Positions 17,347 through 26,913 of a stretch of DNA of 64,000 bases are shown here, one piece after another. The stretch comes from Parabacteroides goldsteinii (GTDB lineage Bacteria; Bacteroidota; Bacteroidia; Bacteroidales; Tannerellaceae). The stretch lies in NCBI RefSeq assembly GCF_015550595.1, contig NZ_JADNBB010000022.1:37024-101023 (forward strand), in the 5' to 3' direction. Made by a program: the position numbers and the translations under genes. The notes under the pieces were generated by a model. It saw only the letters and a program-made list of their open reading frames with translations. It did not search any database and was not told the origin of the DNA. The first letter of the stretch is position 1. Each line of letters begins with the position of its first letter.

Positions 17347-17367
17347 GATTTGTTAATTGAATGAGGT

Positions 17368-17376
17368 GCAAATATA
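17368..17376 (-). promoter_or_regulatory. -7 promoter element of the GH2 gene
   Basis: The minus strand reads TATATTTGC, 21 bases upstream of the GH2 start, matching TAnnTTTG. Confidence 0.5.
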
Positions 17377-17549
17377 CCTCGCCACTCCCATACTAACTAA
17401 TAAAATTATCTCATTACCGATCAAGATTGTCTCTATTTGCCGCCAAACCTCCCTACTAAGCCGAATAAGTACCGACCGCAGGCCGACACGGCAGATAGAA
17501 GAGTTCTTTTCGCCTTCACCCGGGGATAAATAAAAAAAGATGCCGCGAG

Positions 17550-17582
17550 AGATACATTTTGTCCCAATATAATGTATCTTTG
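17550..17582 (+). promoter_or_regulatory. Promoter of the HU-like/regulator operon with overlapping inverted repeat
   Basis: AGATACATT (17550-17558) and AATGTATCT (17571-17579) are perfect 9-bp inverted repeats with a 12-base spacer. The right arm overlaps TATCTTTG (17575-17582), a -7 element. A regulator bound here would block or tune transcription of the HU-like gene and the downstream regulator. Confidence 0.45.
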
Positions 17583-17611
17583 GTGCTATCCTAATCTTTG
17601 TCCGACAGCAA

Positions 17612-17683
17612 TCGAACAGCTGTCCGACCCGGGTGGGATAGCTGTCTCACCAATGTCGGACAGCTGTCTGACAGGGGTCGAAC
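17612..17683. repeat. Three tandem 22-base near-palindromes centred on AGCTGTC
   Basis: AGCTGTC occurs at 17618, 17640 and 17662, exactly 22 bases apart. Each unit approximates the palindrome GTCnGACAGCTGTCnGAC. A fourth unit begins (TCGAAC at 17678) and then diverges. Exact two-turn phasing suggests binding of regulator dimers on one face of DNA; stacked RNA hairpins in the leader are an alternative. Confidence 0.6.
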
Positions 17684-17787
17684 AAACTTTTTGTCACGAG
17701 AAAAGGAAATTTAGAAGGCAGTCTTTTGATAAGAAGACCGGGACAAGCCTAATAACAACCGATATAAACACTTTAACAGTACAGCAG

Positions 17788-18384
17788 ATGTCAGCCACTT
17801 ACAACCTATTCAGAAATCCGGGAAAGAAGGAAAACCTCCACGCCCGCCAGGTGAACCAATATACCGTACGTATCGATGCTCTTTGCGAAGAGATCTCACA
17901 GATCAGTTCCTTTTCGTCTGCCGATGTAAAAGGGATGCTGGACGCGCTGAAAAGCCGGATCGCTTTTCATCTGAAATACGGCGATATCGTCGAGTTGGAA
18001 GGTCTGGGGACGTTCAACGCCTCGCTTAAATGTCCTTCACTGACAACAGAGAAAGAGATCAAACCCCATCTGGTGAAGTTCCACAAAGTAGTATTCCGCT
18101 GCTCCAAAGAGTTGAAGAACGAGTTGCGATACATGAAGGTGGAACGTGCCGACGAACCCAGCCGCCTGAAAGGATATACGGAAGAAAAGCGCAAAGCCAA
18201 CATTCTGGCTTATATCGAAAAGAATGATACGATCTCGACCTTCCTTTGCCGTTCGCTCAACGGTTGCTCGAAATATACAGCCCTGAAAGATCTGAAAACC
18301 TTGCAGGAAGAAGGGAAGATCGTCCGTCTGGGATACCGCGCGAATGCACAATACGGATTAAAAAAAGAGGACGACCAGGGATGA
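17788..18384 (+). CDS. HU-family (HU-HIG type) DNA-binding protein with C-terminal winged-helix-like part
   Basis: This 198-residue protein starts with an HU-like domain (about residues 5-120; MSATYNLFRNPGKK, then the DNA-bending-fold text GDIVELEGLGTFNASLKCPSL), of the kind called HU-HIG in Bacteroidetes. Residues about 130-195 look like a small winged-helix unit (ILAYIEKNDTISTFLCRSLNG, then LKDLKTLQEEGKIVRLG). The start at 17788 is chosen because HU-HIG proteins begin here; upstream codons are not protein-like. Its stop overlaps the start of the regulator in ATGA, so the two are translationally coupled. It may act as a DNA-architecture partner of the regulator (inference). Confidence 0.8.
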   Translation: MSATYNLFRNPGKKENLHARQVNQYTVRIDALCEEISQISSFSSADVKGMLDALKSRIAFHLKYGDIVELEGLGTFNASLKCPSLTTEKEIKPHLVKFHKVVFRCSKELKNELRYMKVERADEPSRLKGYTEEKRKANILAYIEKNDTISTFLCRSLNGCSKYTALKDLKTLQEEGKIVRLGYRANAQYGLKKEDDQG

Positions 18385-21300
18385 ATACAATATATAAACT
18401 TATCATAGCCTGGCTTCTCCTAGCCTGTACCCCTACGGTTTACGGCGATAACAGTCCCTTCTTCTTCTCCCACCTGGGAGTTGAAAACGGACTTTCACAG
18501 GTGTCTGTACTGAATATATTCCAGGACTCGGACGGATATATATGGTTCGGTACACGCAACGGGGCGAACCGTTACGACGGATATGAATTCAAAATATACC
18601 AGAACGAGGTAAATAACCCGGCTTCAATAAGCGACAATTATATTCGTAGAATCAACGAAGACAGAAATAAAAACATATGGATAGGTACCTCCAACGGGGT
18701 TAACTGCATCGACTACAAGACACAACAGATCTCCCGTTTCTATCCCCAGGCTATCAACCCGGAGATAACGACGAATGCGGTCAATAATTTCCTTCTCCAT
18801 GCAGACGGCGAGCTTTATGCTCTAACCACCCGTAGCATATTAAAGTGTAATCCGGATAAAACGGTAGAAGAAATGCCTTGCCTGAAAGAAATGGACTCAC
18901 CTATTCATTCCATTATCCAGGATAAGGACGGAGATATTTTTATCGGAACGGAAGAGAAAGGGCTTTATGTATACTCTACCGACTGGAAGCTGAAAAAACA
19001 TTTTCTGCCGGACAGTTCCGGTAACCCGCATAAACTTCCTATAAGCACTATATCCATATTATTGGCTGGCGTAGCCAATAATATCTTCATTGGTACCAAT
19101 GAAGATGGCCTATGCGTTTATAACAAGAAAGACGATACTATCAGGCGCCTCAACACCGCCAACTCCGGCCTCAACAACAACTCGGTGCGCCATCTTATTC
19201 CATTCGGTAAAGACTCGGTACTGATCGCCACCTTCAGGGGACTCAATATCCTGAATACCCGCGACATGACCATCACTCCGGTCAATATGGATATGAAAGC
19301 CAAAGGAGCACTCAGCCATTACTCTATCCATAGCATGCTGATCGATCGCGACCAGACACTATGGGTCGGGACCTATTCCGCCGGTGTCAATTACCACAGC
19401 CCTTTCCATAGACCGACCTCATTCATTACCCCGAAAGCCTTTGCCGGCATATTGGGACAAGGCCAGGAAGATAACAAAGGCAATATGTGGTTCGCCACGG
19501 AAGGGGCGGGACTGCTTTATTACAACCCACGGAACGGTGAACAGAAGCTTTACCCCATAAAGCCTTTACAAGCCGGGAATTATGAAATAAACATCCTCAA
19601 AACAATCCTGATACAGGGAGATTCCATATTCTGTGCCACACACTTCGGCTCCGTCTACCTCTTTTCCATCCGTAAGGAGCAATACCAGAAAATACATGAC
19701 TACAAATACAACGACATCAATACCTTATATATAGACAGCCGGCAACGGTTATGGATACCGACCAATACACCCGACCATACCGTCATGGTGGACAAAGATA
19801 AAATAGTCAACAGGTTTAGCGTAGACGGTGTGGAAAAGGCATTCCGGGGAATGTGCCTGATCAAAGAACTGGAACCGGACGTATTTCTATTCGGGGCCAT
19901 CACCGATAGTGCTTTTGTCTACGACATGAACAAGAAAACGTCTGTCAACCTCACCGCCCGATTGCAGAACGGCGATAAAAACAAACGGTTGGGAAGTATA
20001 TCCGGTGTCGTGAAAGATTCCGGACAATATATATGGATAGCCACCACCAAAGGCGGCTTGTTCCGGCTCGACAAAGACCTCAACTTAATACAGAACTACC
20101 AGAAGGAAGATGGTCTGTCGGAAAGTTATATCAATTCGCTTTCAATCGATAAAGAGGGGAATATATGGGTCGTGACCGGCAAAGAACTATACAAGCTGGA
20201 CCGTCCGGCAAACAAGTTCAAACAGGTCAGGCCAGTCGACAGCCCTACACAGGAATACTCGTTATATGCCAACAATTGCGTTTCGAAAGACGGAACCCTC
20301 TATTTCTCCGGAAATAAAGGAATACTGGCTATCAATCCGCAAAAAGCAATTACAAACCCGAACATACCTCCCGTCTATATCACTTCATTACAGATAAACA
20401 CGCAGGTAGATCCGGAAGGGTTGCCGGCTTACCAGGAACTGCTGCCCCTGCAATACGACAACAACATCACGCTGGAAGCCAGCCAGGGAAACATCACCAT
20501 CCGCTATTCGGCACTCAACTTCATCCATTCCCAGAATAATTCGTACGCCTATATGATGGAAGGGGCCGACCATAACTGGCATAATATCGGAAACCGCAGG
20601 GAAGCCTATTACAGTAACTTATCCCCGGGAAAATATACTTTCCGTGTGAAAGCCGCCAACAACGATGGTGTCTGGAATCCGGAAGAGGCTGTTTTATACA
20701 TCACCGTAAACCCTCCCTTCTACCAGACATGGTGGGCTTACCTGATCTATCTATGTATCCTGTCAATCATCGTAATAGGAATCGTACAGCGGCAGCACCT
20801 CAAACACGAACGGGAACGGGAGGCCAAGTACAAACAGTTGGAACATGAGAAGGAAAACGAACTGCACGAAGAACGTATGCGTATGTTCACCAACTTCTCT
20901 CATGAACTGAGAACTCCGCTCACATTGATCATTAATCCGTTGAACGACCTATTGCAACGGGTCAGTTTCTCTCCGGAAGTAAAGGATGCCCTGCAACTGA
21001 TCAAAAAGAATACCGGACGTATGTTGCTGCTTGTCAACAACCTGATGGATATCCAGAAATACGAAGCCGGCAAAACGATCCTTCAAAAGACACGTTTCAA
21101 TTTCTCGGCATTCATCGAGGAGATGTACCGCTCCTTCGAAAGTGTGGCACAGAACCGGGAGATAACATTCGTATTGAAAAACGAACTGCCGGAAACGTTC
21201 TTTACCTGTTATGATGAGGCGGAAATAGAGAAAGTCTTTTTCAATCTGCTGTCGAACGCGTTTAAGTTCACTCCGGCAGAAGGAAACGTGACAATGCGGA

Positions 21301-22463
21301 TCAGCCGGATAATGCAAGACAAGTGCGAAGAGCTGGCCATGTTTCCCGAACAGGAAAGTTCCACCCTGATAGAATCCCAATACATCCTGATAGAAATAAG
21401 CGATACCGGAAAGGGGATCAACAAAGAGGAAGCCGACAAGATATTCGAACCCTTCTACCGCTCGGAAGAGGATGTCCACAAAGAAGTTTCCGGCACCGGA
21501 ATAGGATTAAGCCTGACACGTTCGATCGTACGGCAGCACCAGGGATGTATCTGGACGAACAGCCCGGAGGAAACAGGAACAACCTTCCTGATCCTTCTTC
21601 CCGATACCGAGAAACAAGATGTAAAAAAGGAGGAAGAACCTTCCCAATCCCACTCTTCCGAAATCAGCAAAAAGGTGGCTTTGCTTGTAGAAGAAACGGA
21701 AACCCGCAACAAGCAAACGGTTCTGCTCGTAGATGACAATCAAGAAGTCCTGCAATATCTGGAACATCAATTACAACTCGATTACATCGTTTTGAAAGCG
21801 ACCAATGGGAAAGAGGCGCTTGAACAACTGGAGACAACCTCGCCCCATATAATCGTCAGTGATGTCATGATGCCGGAAATGAACGGATTGGAACTATGTA
21901 AACGTATCAAGGAAAGTCAACACCTCTGCCACATACCCGTGATCCTGCTGACAGGTAAGTCTATGGTATCGCAGATAGAGGAAGGTTTGGAGGCCGGAGC
22001 CGACGATTACATCCTGAAACCGTTCCATGTTTCCATTCTGAAAGCACGCATAAAAAACCTGCTTTCCATTCGCGAAAAGATGAAAAACATATACGGTGAA
22101 TCGCTGAGTCTCCGTCACCTGGGAGTGGAAGAACCCGAAGAGGACAACGACTTCCTAACCCAATACATCGAGATCGTAAAGGCAAACATCTCCAATCAGG
22201 ATCTGGATGTATCGGTTATTTATCAGACACTGGGTATGAGCCGCGCCAATTTCTACCGGAAAGTAAAAGCGGTGACGGGTTTATCACCCATCGAACTGAT
22301 AAAGAATATCCGCCTCGAAGCCGGAGCCAAACTGCTGAAAGAATCCAATATGAATGTATCTGAGATAGCCCAGCACATCGGTTTCAGTAGCCGTTCTTAT
22401 TTCGCCCGAAGCTTCAAGGCTGTATACGGAATGTCACCTACCGAGTATCAGGAAAACGAATGA
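18381..22463 (+). CDS. Hybrid two-component system regulator (sensor kinase, receiver and AraC-type activator in one chain)
   Basis: This 1360-residue protein is a PUL regulator of the HTCS type. Order: signal/first membrane segment (1-22); two-blade-set Reg_prop periplasmic propeller (about 25-690; repeated DGYIWFGT, NIWIGTSNG); Y_Y_Y domain (about 700-770, LSPGKYTFRVKAANNDGVW); membrane helix (about 785-805); HisKA with FSHELRTPLTL (about residue 840, His phosphorylated); ATPase with N box NLLSNAFKF and GTGIGLSLT; receiver with DDN and phosphoacceptor Asp in VSDVMMPEMNG (about residue 1160) and KPF; AraC helix-turn-helix (about 1275-1360, FSSRSYFARSFKAVYG). The start at 18381 overlaps the HU-like stop. 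It should sense an oligosaccharide in the periplasm and activate the GH105 and susCD genes downstream. Confidence 0.95.
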   Translation: MNTIYKLIIAWLLLACTPTVYGDNSPFFFSHLGVENGLSQVSVLNIFQDSDGYIWFGTRNGANRYDGYEFKIYQNEVNNPASISDNYIRRINEDRNKNIWIGTSNGVNCIDYKTQQISRFYPQAINPEITTNAVNNFLLHADGELYALTTRSILKCNPDKTVEEMPCLKEMDSPIHSIIQDKDGDIFIGTEEKGLYVYSTDWKLKKHFLPDSSGNPHKLPISTISILLAGVANNIFIGTNEDGLCVYNKKDDTIRRLNTANSGLNNNSVRHLIPFGKDSVLIATFRGLNILNTRDMTITPVNMDMKAKGALSHYSIHSMLIDRDQTLWVGTYSAGVNYHSPFHRPTSFITPKAFAGILGQGQEDNKGNMWFATEGAGLLYYNPRNGEQKLYPIKPLQAGNYEINILKTILIQGDSIFCATHFGSVYLFSIRKEQYQKIHDYKYNDINTLYIDSRQRLWIPTNTPDHTVMVDKDKIVNRFSVDGVEKAFRGMCLIKELEPDVFLFGAITDSAFVYDMNKKTSVNLTARLQNGDKNKRLGSISGVVKDSGQYIWIATTKGGLFRLDKDLNLIQNYQKEDGLSESYINSLSIDKEGNIWVVTGKELYKLDRPANKFKQVRPVDSPTQEYSLYANNCVSKDGTLYFSGNKGILAINPQKAITNPNIPPVYITSLQINTQVDPEGLPAYQELLPLQYDNNITLEASQGNITIRYSALNFIHSQNNSYAYMMEGADHNWHNIGNRREAYYSNLSPGKYTFRVKAANNDGVWNPEEAVLYITVNPPFYQTWWAYLIYLCILSIIVIGIVQRQHLKHEREREAKYKQLEHEKENELHEERMRMFTNFSHELRTPLTLIINPLNDLLQRVSFSPEVKDALQLIKKNTGRMLLLVNNLMDIQKYEAGKTILQKTRFNFSAFIEEMYRSFESVAQNREITFVLKNELPETFFTCYDEAEIEKVFFNLLSNAFKFTPAEGNVTMRISRIMQDKCEELAMFPEQESSTLIESQYILIEISDTGKGINKEEADKIFEPFYRSEEDVHKEVSGTGIGLSLTRSIVRQHQGCIWTNSPEETGTTFLILLPDTEKQDVKKEEEPSQSHSSEISKKVALLVEETETRNKQTVLLVDDNQEVLQYLEHQLQLDYIVLKATNGKEALEQLETTSPHIIVSDVMMPEMNGLELCKRIKESQHLCHIPVILLTGKSMVSQIEEGLEAGADDYILKPFHVSILKARIKNLLSIREKMKNIYGESLSLRHLGVEEPEEDNDFLTQYIEIVKANISNQDLDVSVIYQTLGMSRANFYRKVKAVTGLSPIELIKNIRLEAGAKLLKESNMNVSEIAQHIGFSSRSYFARSFKAVYGMSPTEYQENE

Positions 22464-22477
22464 GACGTTTGTACTCG

Positions 22478-22527
22478 CTTTTGAGATAATTGTGTTTTCA
22501 AAGGATCTTGTTCTTTTATTCATTTGA
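22478..22527 (+). promoter_or_regulatory. Bipartite regulatory element, copy 1 (before the GH105 gene)
   Basis: CTTTTGAGA (22478-22486), 24 bases, then TTCTTTTATTCATTTGA (22511-22527). The same two blocks with the same 24-base gap recur at 23737-23786 before susC. It lies 37 bases upstream of the GH105 start and is a candidate binding site for the regulator. Confidence 0.6.
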
Positions 22528-22563
22528 TTAAACTTATTAATCTAATAATAAAAGAACAGATCT

Positions 22564-23688
22564 ATGATTTCAAAACGAATACCATTAAAACACATTGCAG
22601 CTGTTATTATGCTAGGATGTGCAGCAGTCTCTCTACAGGCTGCCGACTTAAAAAAGGAAGAAGTTACAACCATCGCACGTAAAGTAGCAGACTGGCAGAT
22701 CAAAGAGTTTCCTACTAATAAATATGCTGTCGGTGAACCGAAAGGCTGGATCGCAGGGGCTCTTTATATGGGGATGTTCGACTGGGCAGAACTCAGTGGA
22801 GACGAACAGTATTTCGACTGGATGAAAAAAGTATTCAACCGTCAACACTGGCAGGTGGCCGACCGGATGTATCATGCCGACGATGTTTGCGTATCACAGA
22901 CTTATATCGACATGTATGGTAAATATAAGGAAGATAAAATGCTACTCCCTACGCTGGCACGCATCGACTGGGTAGTCAACAACCCTTCCAAAGGCGGTAT
23001 GGATATCGATTACAGCAAACCACTGTCCTACGAACGCTGGTCATGGTGCGACGCATTGTTTATGGCACCGGCTGTATATACCCGCCTCTACACGCTTACC
23101 GGCAATAGAAAGTATATGATTTTCGCCGATGCGGAATTTAAGGCCACCTACAATCATCTATACGACAAAGAAGAAAAACTCTTCTTCCGCGACAGCCGTT
23201 ATTTCAACCAAAAGGAGGCAAACGGCCGGAAAGTATTCTGGGGACGCGGCAATGGTTGGGTTATCGGCGGACTGGCTGAAATATTAAAGACACTCCCGGC
23301 CGACGATAGCGAATACCGTCCTTTCTACCTGCAATTATTTAAGGAAATCAGCGAACGCCTGGCCGGATTACAAAACAAAGACGGTTTCTGGCATGCCAGC
23401 CTCTTGGATCCCGCCAGCTATCCGTCACCGGAAACAAGTGCCACCGGATTTATCGTTTACGGACTAGCTTATGGTGTCAACCAGGGATATCTTCCGGCTG
23501 ACAAATACCTCCCGGTTATAGAAAAAGGATGGACTGCCTTATGCTCTGCCGTAGAGAGCGACGGAAAACTGGGCTGGGTACAACCTGTCGGAGCTGATCC
23601 GCGTAAAGTGACCAAAGATATGACCGAGTTATACGGAACCGGAGCCTTCCTGATGGCAGCATGCGAAATCCACCGACTAGCCAGATAA
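22564..23688 (+). CDS. GH105-type unsaturated glucuronyl/galacturonyl hydrolase, exported
   Basis: This 374-residue (alpha/alpha)6-barrel enzyme hydrates the 4,5-unsaturated uronic acid left at the non-reducing end by polysaccharide lyases, as GH105 (and GH88) enzymes do. A signal peptide ends at SLQAAD. Family features are WQIKEFP at the start, ALYMGMFDWAELSGDEQYFDW, the active-site Asp region MYHADDVCVSQTYID, WSWCDALFMAPAVY, and WGRGNGWVIGGLAEIL. The presence of this enzyme implies a pectin, rhamnogalacturonan or glucuronan-containing substrate cut by a lyase, yet no lyase gene is seen in this PUL. It is first in the regulated block, followed by susC 159 bases later. Confidence 0.9.
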   Translation: MISKRIPLKHIAAVIMLGCAAVSLQAADLKKEEVTTIARKVADWQIKEFPTNKYAVGEPKGWIAGALYMGMFDWAELSGDEQYFDWMKKVFNRQHWQVADRMYHADDVCVSQTYIDMYGKYKEDKMLLPTLARIDWVVNNPSKGGMDIDYSKPLSYERWSWCDALFMAPAVYTRLYTLTGNRKYMIFADAEFKATYNHLYDKEEKLFFRDSRYFNQKEANGRKVFWGRGNGWVIGGLAEILKTLPADDSEYRPFYLQLFKEISERLAGLQNKDGFWHASLLDPASYPSPETSATGFIVYGLAYGVNQGYLPADKYLPVIEKGWTALCSAVESDGKLGWVQPVGADPRKVTKDMTELYGTGAFLMAACEIHRLAR

Positions 23689-23736
23689 ATTTATAGAAAT
23701 TACATGTTTTTTAGCGTATTGGGACGATATTACATC

Positions 23737-23786
23737 CTTTTGAGACATTTTTGTCCGCACACAAGGCGCTTCTTTCATTCTTTTGA
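23737..23786 (+). promoter_or_regulatory. Bipartite regulatory element, copy 2 (before susC)
   Basis: CTTTTGAGA (23737-23745), 24 bases, then TTCTTTCATTCTTTTGA (23770-23786). The blocks and gap match copy 1 at 22478-22527. It lies 62 bases upstream of the susC start. Confidence 0.6.
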
Positions 23787-23847
23787 CACAAAAAATCAAA
23801 ATAGCCATCTGGTTAATTACTTAAATTGTTTAATGCGCAAATAAATT

Positions 23848-26800
23848 ATGAAAAGCATGAGCAGACAACTGGACGGGAACCTGCCTCCCTATAATAAGGC
23901 AGCAGAACGAAAGAACAGGATTCTTTCTTTATTATTCTTTTTTATGGCGTTTATATCCGTACAGGTATATGCGCAAGACATTAAAGTCTCCGGTACTGTT
24001 ATCTCCGGAGCAGACAATTACCCGATCATCGGGGCTAATATTCTGGTAAAAGGGACTACCATCGGTACTATTACAGATGTAGACGGTAACTTCTCCTTTG
24101 AAGTGCCCCAGGGTTCTACATTAGTTGTCTCCTACATCGGCTATCAGGCACAGGAAATAAAAGTGAGCGGAAATGCTCCTATTAAAGTCGTTCTGTCCGA
24201 AGATTCCGAAAAACTGGATGAGGTAGTCGTTATCGGTTACGGTTCGCAGAAAAAGTCGGATATGACTGGCGGTATCGTAGCAGTAGGTAACGAGAAGTTA
24301 CAAATGGTTACTACCAACAACCTGATGGATAAACTGGCAGGCCAGGTTCCGGGGTTGAACATCACAATGGAAAAGGCAAGCCCTTCGGAAGACCAGGTAT
24401 TGCGTGTTCGTGGTGAAAACTCATTGACAGCCGACAACTCTCCGTTGATCGTATTGGATGGAATTCCTTACAGCGGTTCACTGGGAGACATCGATCCTGA
24501 CAATATCGAAAACCTGTCTGTATTGAAAGATGCATCTTCGGCCGCCATCTACGGTTCACGTGGTGCCAACGGTGTTATCCTGATCCAGACAAAGAAAGGT
24601 AAGAAAGGAACAGCTACCGTATCCTACAAAGGACAGGTTGGTTTCTCACAGCCGGAACGCCGTATCAATGTAATGAAGGGACCGGAATATGTAAAATTCC
24701 TTCAGGATCAATGGGCATATATGAACTATAACGGGGTGATCAAAAACCCGGAAGATATTCTGAACGTCAGTGAAATCGAGAACTGGAAGAACGGTATCGA
24801 AACAGACTGGCAGGATCAGATCTTTAGAAATGCATTGACCAACAGTCACCAGATCAGTGTATCGGGCGGTACGGAAAAGACTACTTACATGGCATCTATC
24901 TCACGTCTGAATCAGGAAGGTGTAGTTAAAGATACCGGCATGAAACGTACCAATATATCTTTGAATGTTACACAACAACTAGGTAACTGGCTAACTATCG
25001 GTATGGCAACACAAGCAGCACTAAAAGAATACGGAGGTGTACAGGCCGGCATTTCTGATGCTCTTTGCCAGTCTCCTTATGGCCAGCCGTATAATAGCGA
25101 TGGTTCATTAAACTTTTATCCGATGGACCAAACTTTACACCCCAATCCATTAGCCGATCTGGATGCCACGAGCGATAAAACAAGCCGTAACATCTTTGTC
25201 TCTACCTATGCAGATGTAAAACTTCCGATAAAAGGATTGAGCTTCCGTACTAACTTCGGTTACAACTACCGCAATAAATTCGAGGCTTCCTATTATGGAC
25301 GCAACACTCTGACCGGTAAAGCAAAGAACGGTTCTGCCGCAATCAAGAATCAACATGACTGGGATTATACCTGGGAAAACGTATTAAAGTATGAGCTTCA
25401 ATTAGGTAAGCACAAATTCGATGCAACCGGCCTGTTCAGTATGCAGCAGACCTCTCAGGAGATATCCGAACAAAAAGGTACCAGTTTCGTAAACGACGAT
25501 TCCGAATATCACAACATGGCGGGTGCGGAAGAAAACAAAACAGTTACTTCCGAACTGACCGAGACAGCGATGCTATCTTATATGTTACGTTTGAACTACA
25601 ACTATGCCAACAAATATTTGTTTACTGCAACAGGTCGTTCGGACGGTTACTCAGCATTCGGAGAGAATAACAAATATGCTTTCTTCCCATCTCTGGCTGC
25701 TGCCTGGAATCTGTCTTCCGAAGAATTCATGGAAAATACAAACAGTTGGTTGGATATGTTGAAAGTACGTGTGTCATGGGGTTCCAACGGTAACCAGGCT
25801 ATCAAAGCCTATCAGACACTCGACCGCCTGAAACTGACAAACTATATCTGGGGAGACAAAGGAACAACTGTGAACGGTGTGATCTTGTCGTACAACTCCA
25901 TCGGTAACCCTAACCTTAAATGGGAAACGACCCGCACAGTTAACGCCGGTGTCGATTTCAGTTTCTTCAACAGCCGCCTGTCAGGTAGCATCGACTTCTA
26001 TGTATCAAACACTTCCGATCTGTTGATGAGCCGTACAGTTCCTATTATGAACGGTTACAACTCAATCATGGACAACGTCGGTGAAACACGTAATACAGGT
26101 GTCGAACTGGCTTTGAACTCAGTGAACGTGGAAAGTAAGGACTTCCGCTGGAGCAGCAGCTTCAATTTCGCACTGAACCGCGATAAGATCATCGAACTTC
26201 GCGGAGACGGTAAAGATGATATCACAAACAAATGGTTTATCGGCGAACCGGTAAAGGTTTACTACGACTATAAAGTAGTTGGTACATGGCAGGAAGGCGA
26301 TAACTTCCTGAATGCAGACGGAAAAGAAATACAGAAAGGTGCAAAACCCGGACATGCTAAACTGGAAGATGTCGACGGCGACGGAACAATTACAGCTAAA
26401 GACAAACAGATCATCGGCTCCAAGTTGCCGAGCTTCACGATGTCATTAGGCAACACTTTTGCATATAAGAATTTCACATTCTCGTTCTTATTGAACGGTG
26501 TATTCGGAGCTTGGAAACAAATGAACGATTACAACTTCGACCGTTGGAGTTCCAAATACAACTATATCAGCGGAATGGATTACTGGACTCCGGAAAATCC
26601 GACAAATGCAATGACCTCTCCCGGGTATGTTCCTTACGACAAACATGAATTCTACAAAAAGATGAATTACGTACGAATCAAGAACATCTCATTAGGCTAC
26701 AACCTGCCGAAGAGTATTCTTAACCCGATCGGAGTTTCTTCTTTGAACGTTAATGTGAGTGTTAACAACCTGTACACATTCAGTAATATAAAGAATGCGC

Positions 26801-26892
26801 TGAACTTTGACGGAACAGACTATAATGCAAACATTATTTCTTGTTACCCGACAGCCCGTTCTTACATGTTGGGTTTAAATCTTATTTTCTAA
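23848..26892 (+). CDS. SusC-family TonB-dependent glycan importer
   Basis: This 1014-residue outer-membrane protein is the importer of the PUL. A hydrophilic stretch of about 20 residues precedes the signal helix (LSLLFFFMAFISVQVYAQ); start at a later Met (23857) is possible. A carboxypeptidase-regulatory-like domain follows (VSGTVISGADNYPIIGANILV), then the TonB box (LDEVVVIGYG, about residue 130), the plug (NIENLSVLKDASSAAIYGSRGANGVI, SusC hallmark) and the 22-strand barrel. SusD lies 21 bases downstream. Expression is likely under the hybrid regulator through the element at 23737-23786. Confidence 0.96.
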   Translation: MKSMSRQLDGNLPPYNKAAERKNRILSLLFFFMAFISVQVYAQDIKVSGTVISGADNYPIIGANILVKGTTIGTITDVDGNFSFEVPQGSTLVVSYIGYQAQEIKVSGNAPIKVVLSEDSEKLDEVVVIGYGSQKKSDMTGGIVAVGNEKLQMVTTNNLMDKLAGQVPGLNITMEKASPSEDQVLRVRGENSLTADNSPLIVLDGIPYSGSLGDIDPDNIENLSVLKDASSAAIYGSRGANGVILIQTKKGKKGTATVSYKGQVGFSQPERRINVMKGPEYVKFLQDQWAYMNYNGVIKNPEDILNVSEIENWKNGIETDWQDQIFRNALTNSHQISVSGGTEKTTYMASISRLNQEGVVKDTGMKRTNISLNVTQQLGNWLTIGMATQAALKEYGGVQAGISDALCQSPYGQPYNSDGSLNFYPMDQTLHPNPLADLDATSDKTSRNIFVSTYADVKLPIKGLSFRTNFGYNYRNKFEASYYGRNTLTGKAKNGSAAIKNQHDWDYTWENVLKYELQLGKHKFDATGLFSMQQTSQEISEQKGTSFVNDDSEYHNMAGAEENKTVTSELTETAMLSYMLRLNYNYANKYLFTATGRSDGYSAFGENNKYAFFPSLAAAWNLSSEEFMENTNSWLDMLKVRVSWGSNGNQAIKAYQTLDRLKLTNYIWGDKGTTVNGVILSYNSIGNPNLKWETTRTVNAGVDFSFFNSRLSGSIDFYVSNTSDLLMSRTVPIMNGYNSIMDNVGETRNTGVELALNSVNVESKDFRWSSSFNFALNRDKIIELRGDGKDDITNKWFIGEPVKVYYDYKVVGTWQEGDNFLNADGKEIQKGAKPGHAKLEDVDGDGTITAKDKQIIGSKLPSFTMSLGNTFAYKNFTFSFLLNGVFGAWKQMNDYNFDRWSSKYNYISGMDYWTPENPTNAMTSPGYVPYDKHEFYKKMNYVRIKNISLGYNLPKSILNPIGVSSLNVNVSVNNLYTFSNIKNALNFDGTDYNANIISCYPTARSYMLGLNLIF

Positions 26893-26913
26893 TCTCATAA
26901 ACAAAGACAGAAT

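Larger units (their letters stand above)
17347..17787. other. Regulatory region between the GH2 and HU-like genes
   Basis: No gene is seen. The region holds the divergent promoters, an inverted repeat over a -7 box (17550-17582) and three phased 22-base near-palindromes (17612-17683). The frame of the HU-like gene is open up to 17572, but that extension is rich in Cys and Pro, covers these repeats and is not protein-like. Confidence 0.6.

Noticed and set aside
17572..17787. Upstream extension of the HU-like gene by 72 codons
   Set aside because: The extension is rich in Cys and Pro, covers the phased palindromes and starts inside a promoter box, and HU-HIG proteins begin at 17788.
18246..18380. 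Longer frame for the hybrid regulator starting inside the HU-like gene
   Set aside because: The ATG at 18381 gives a proper signal segment and overlaps the previous stop in the usual ATGA manner.
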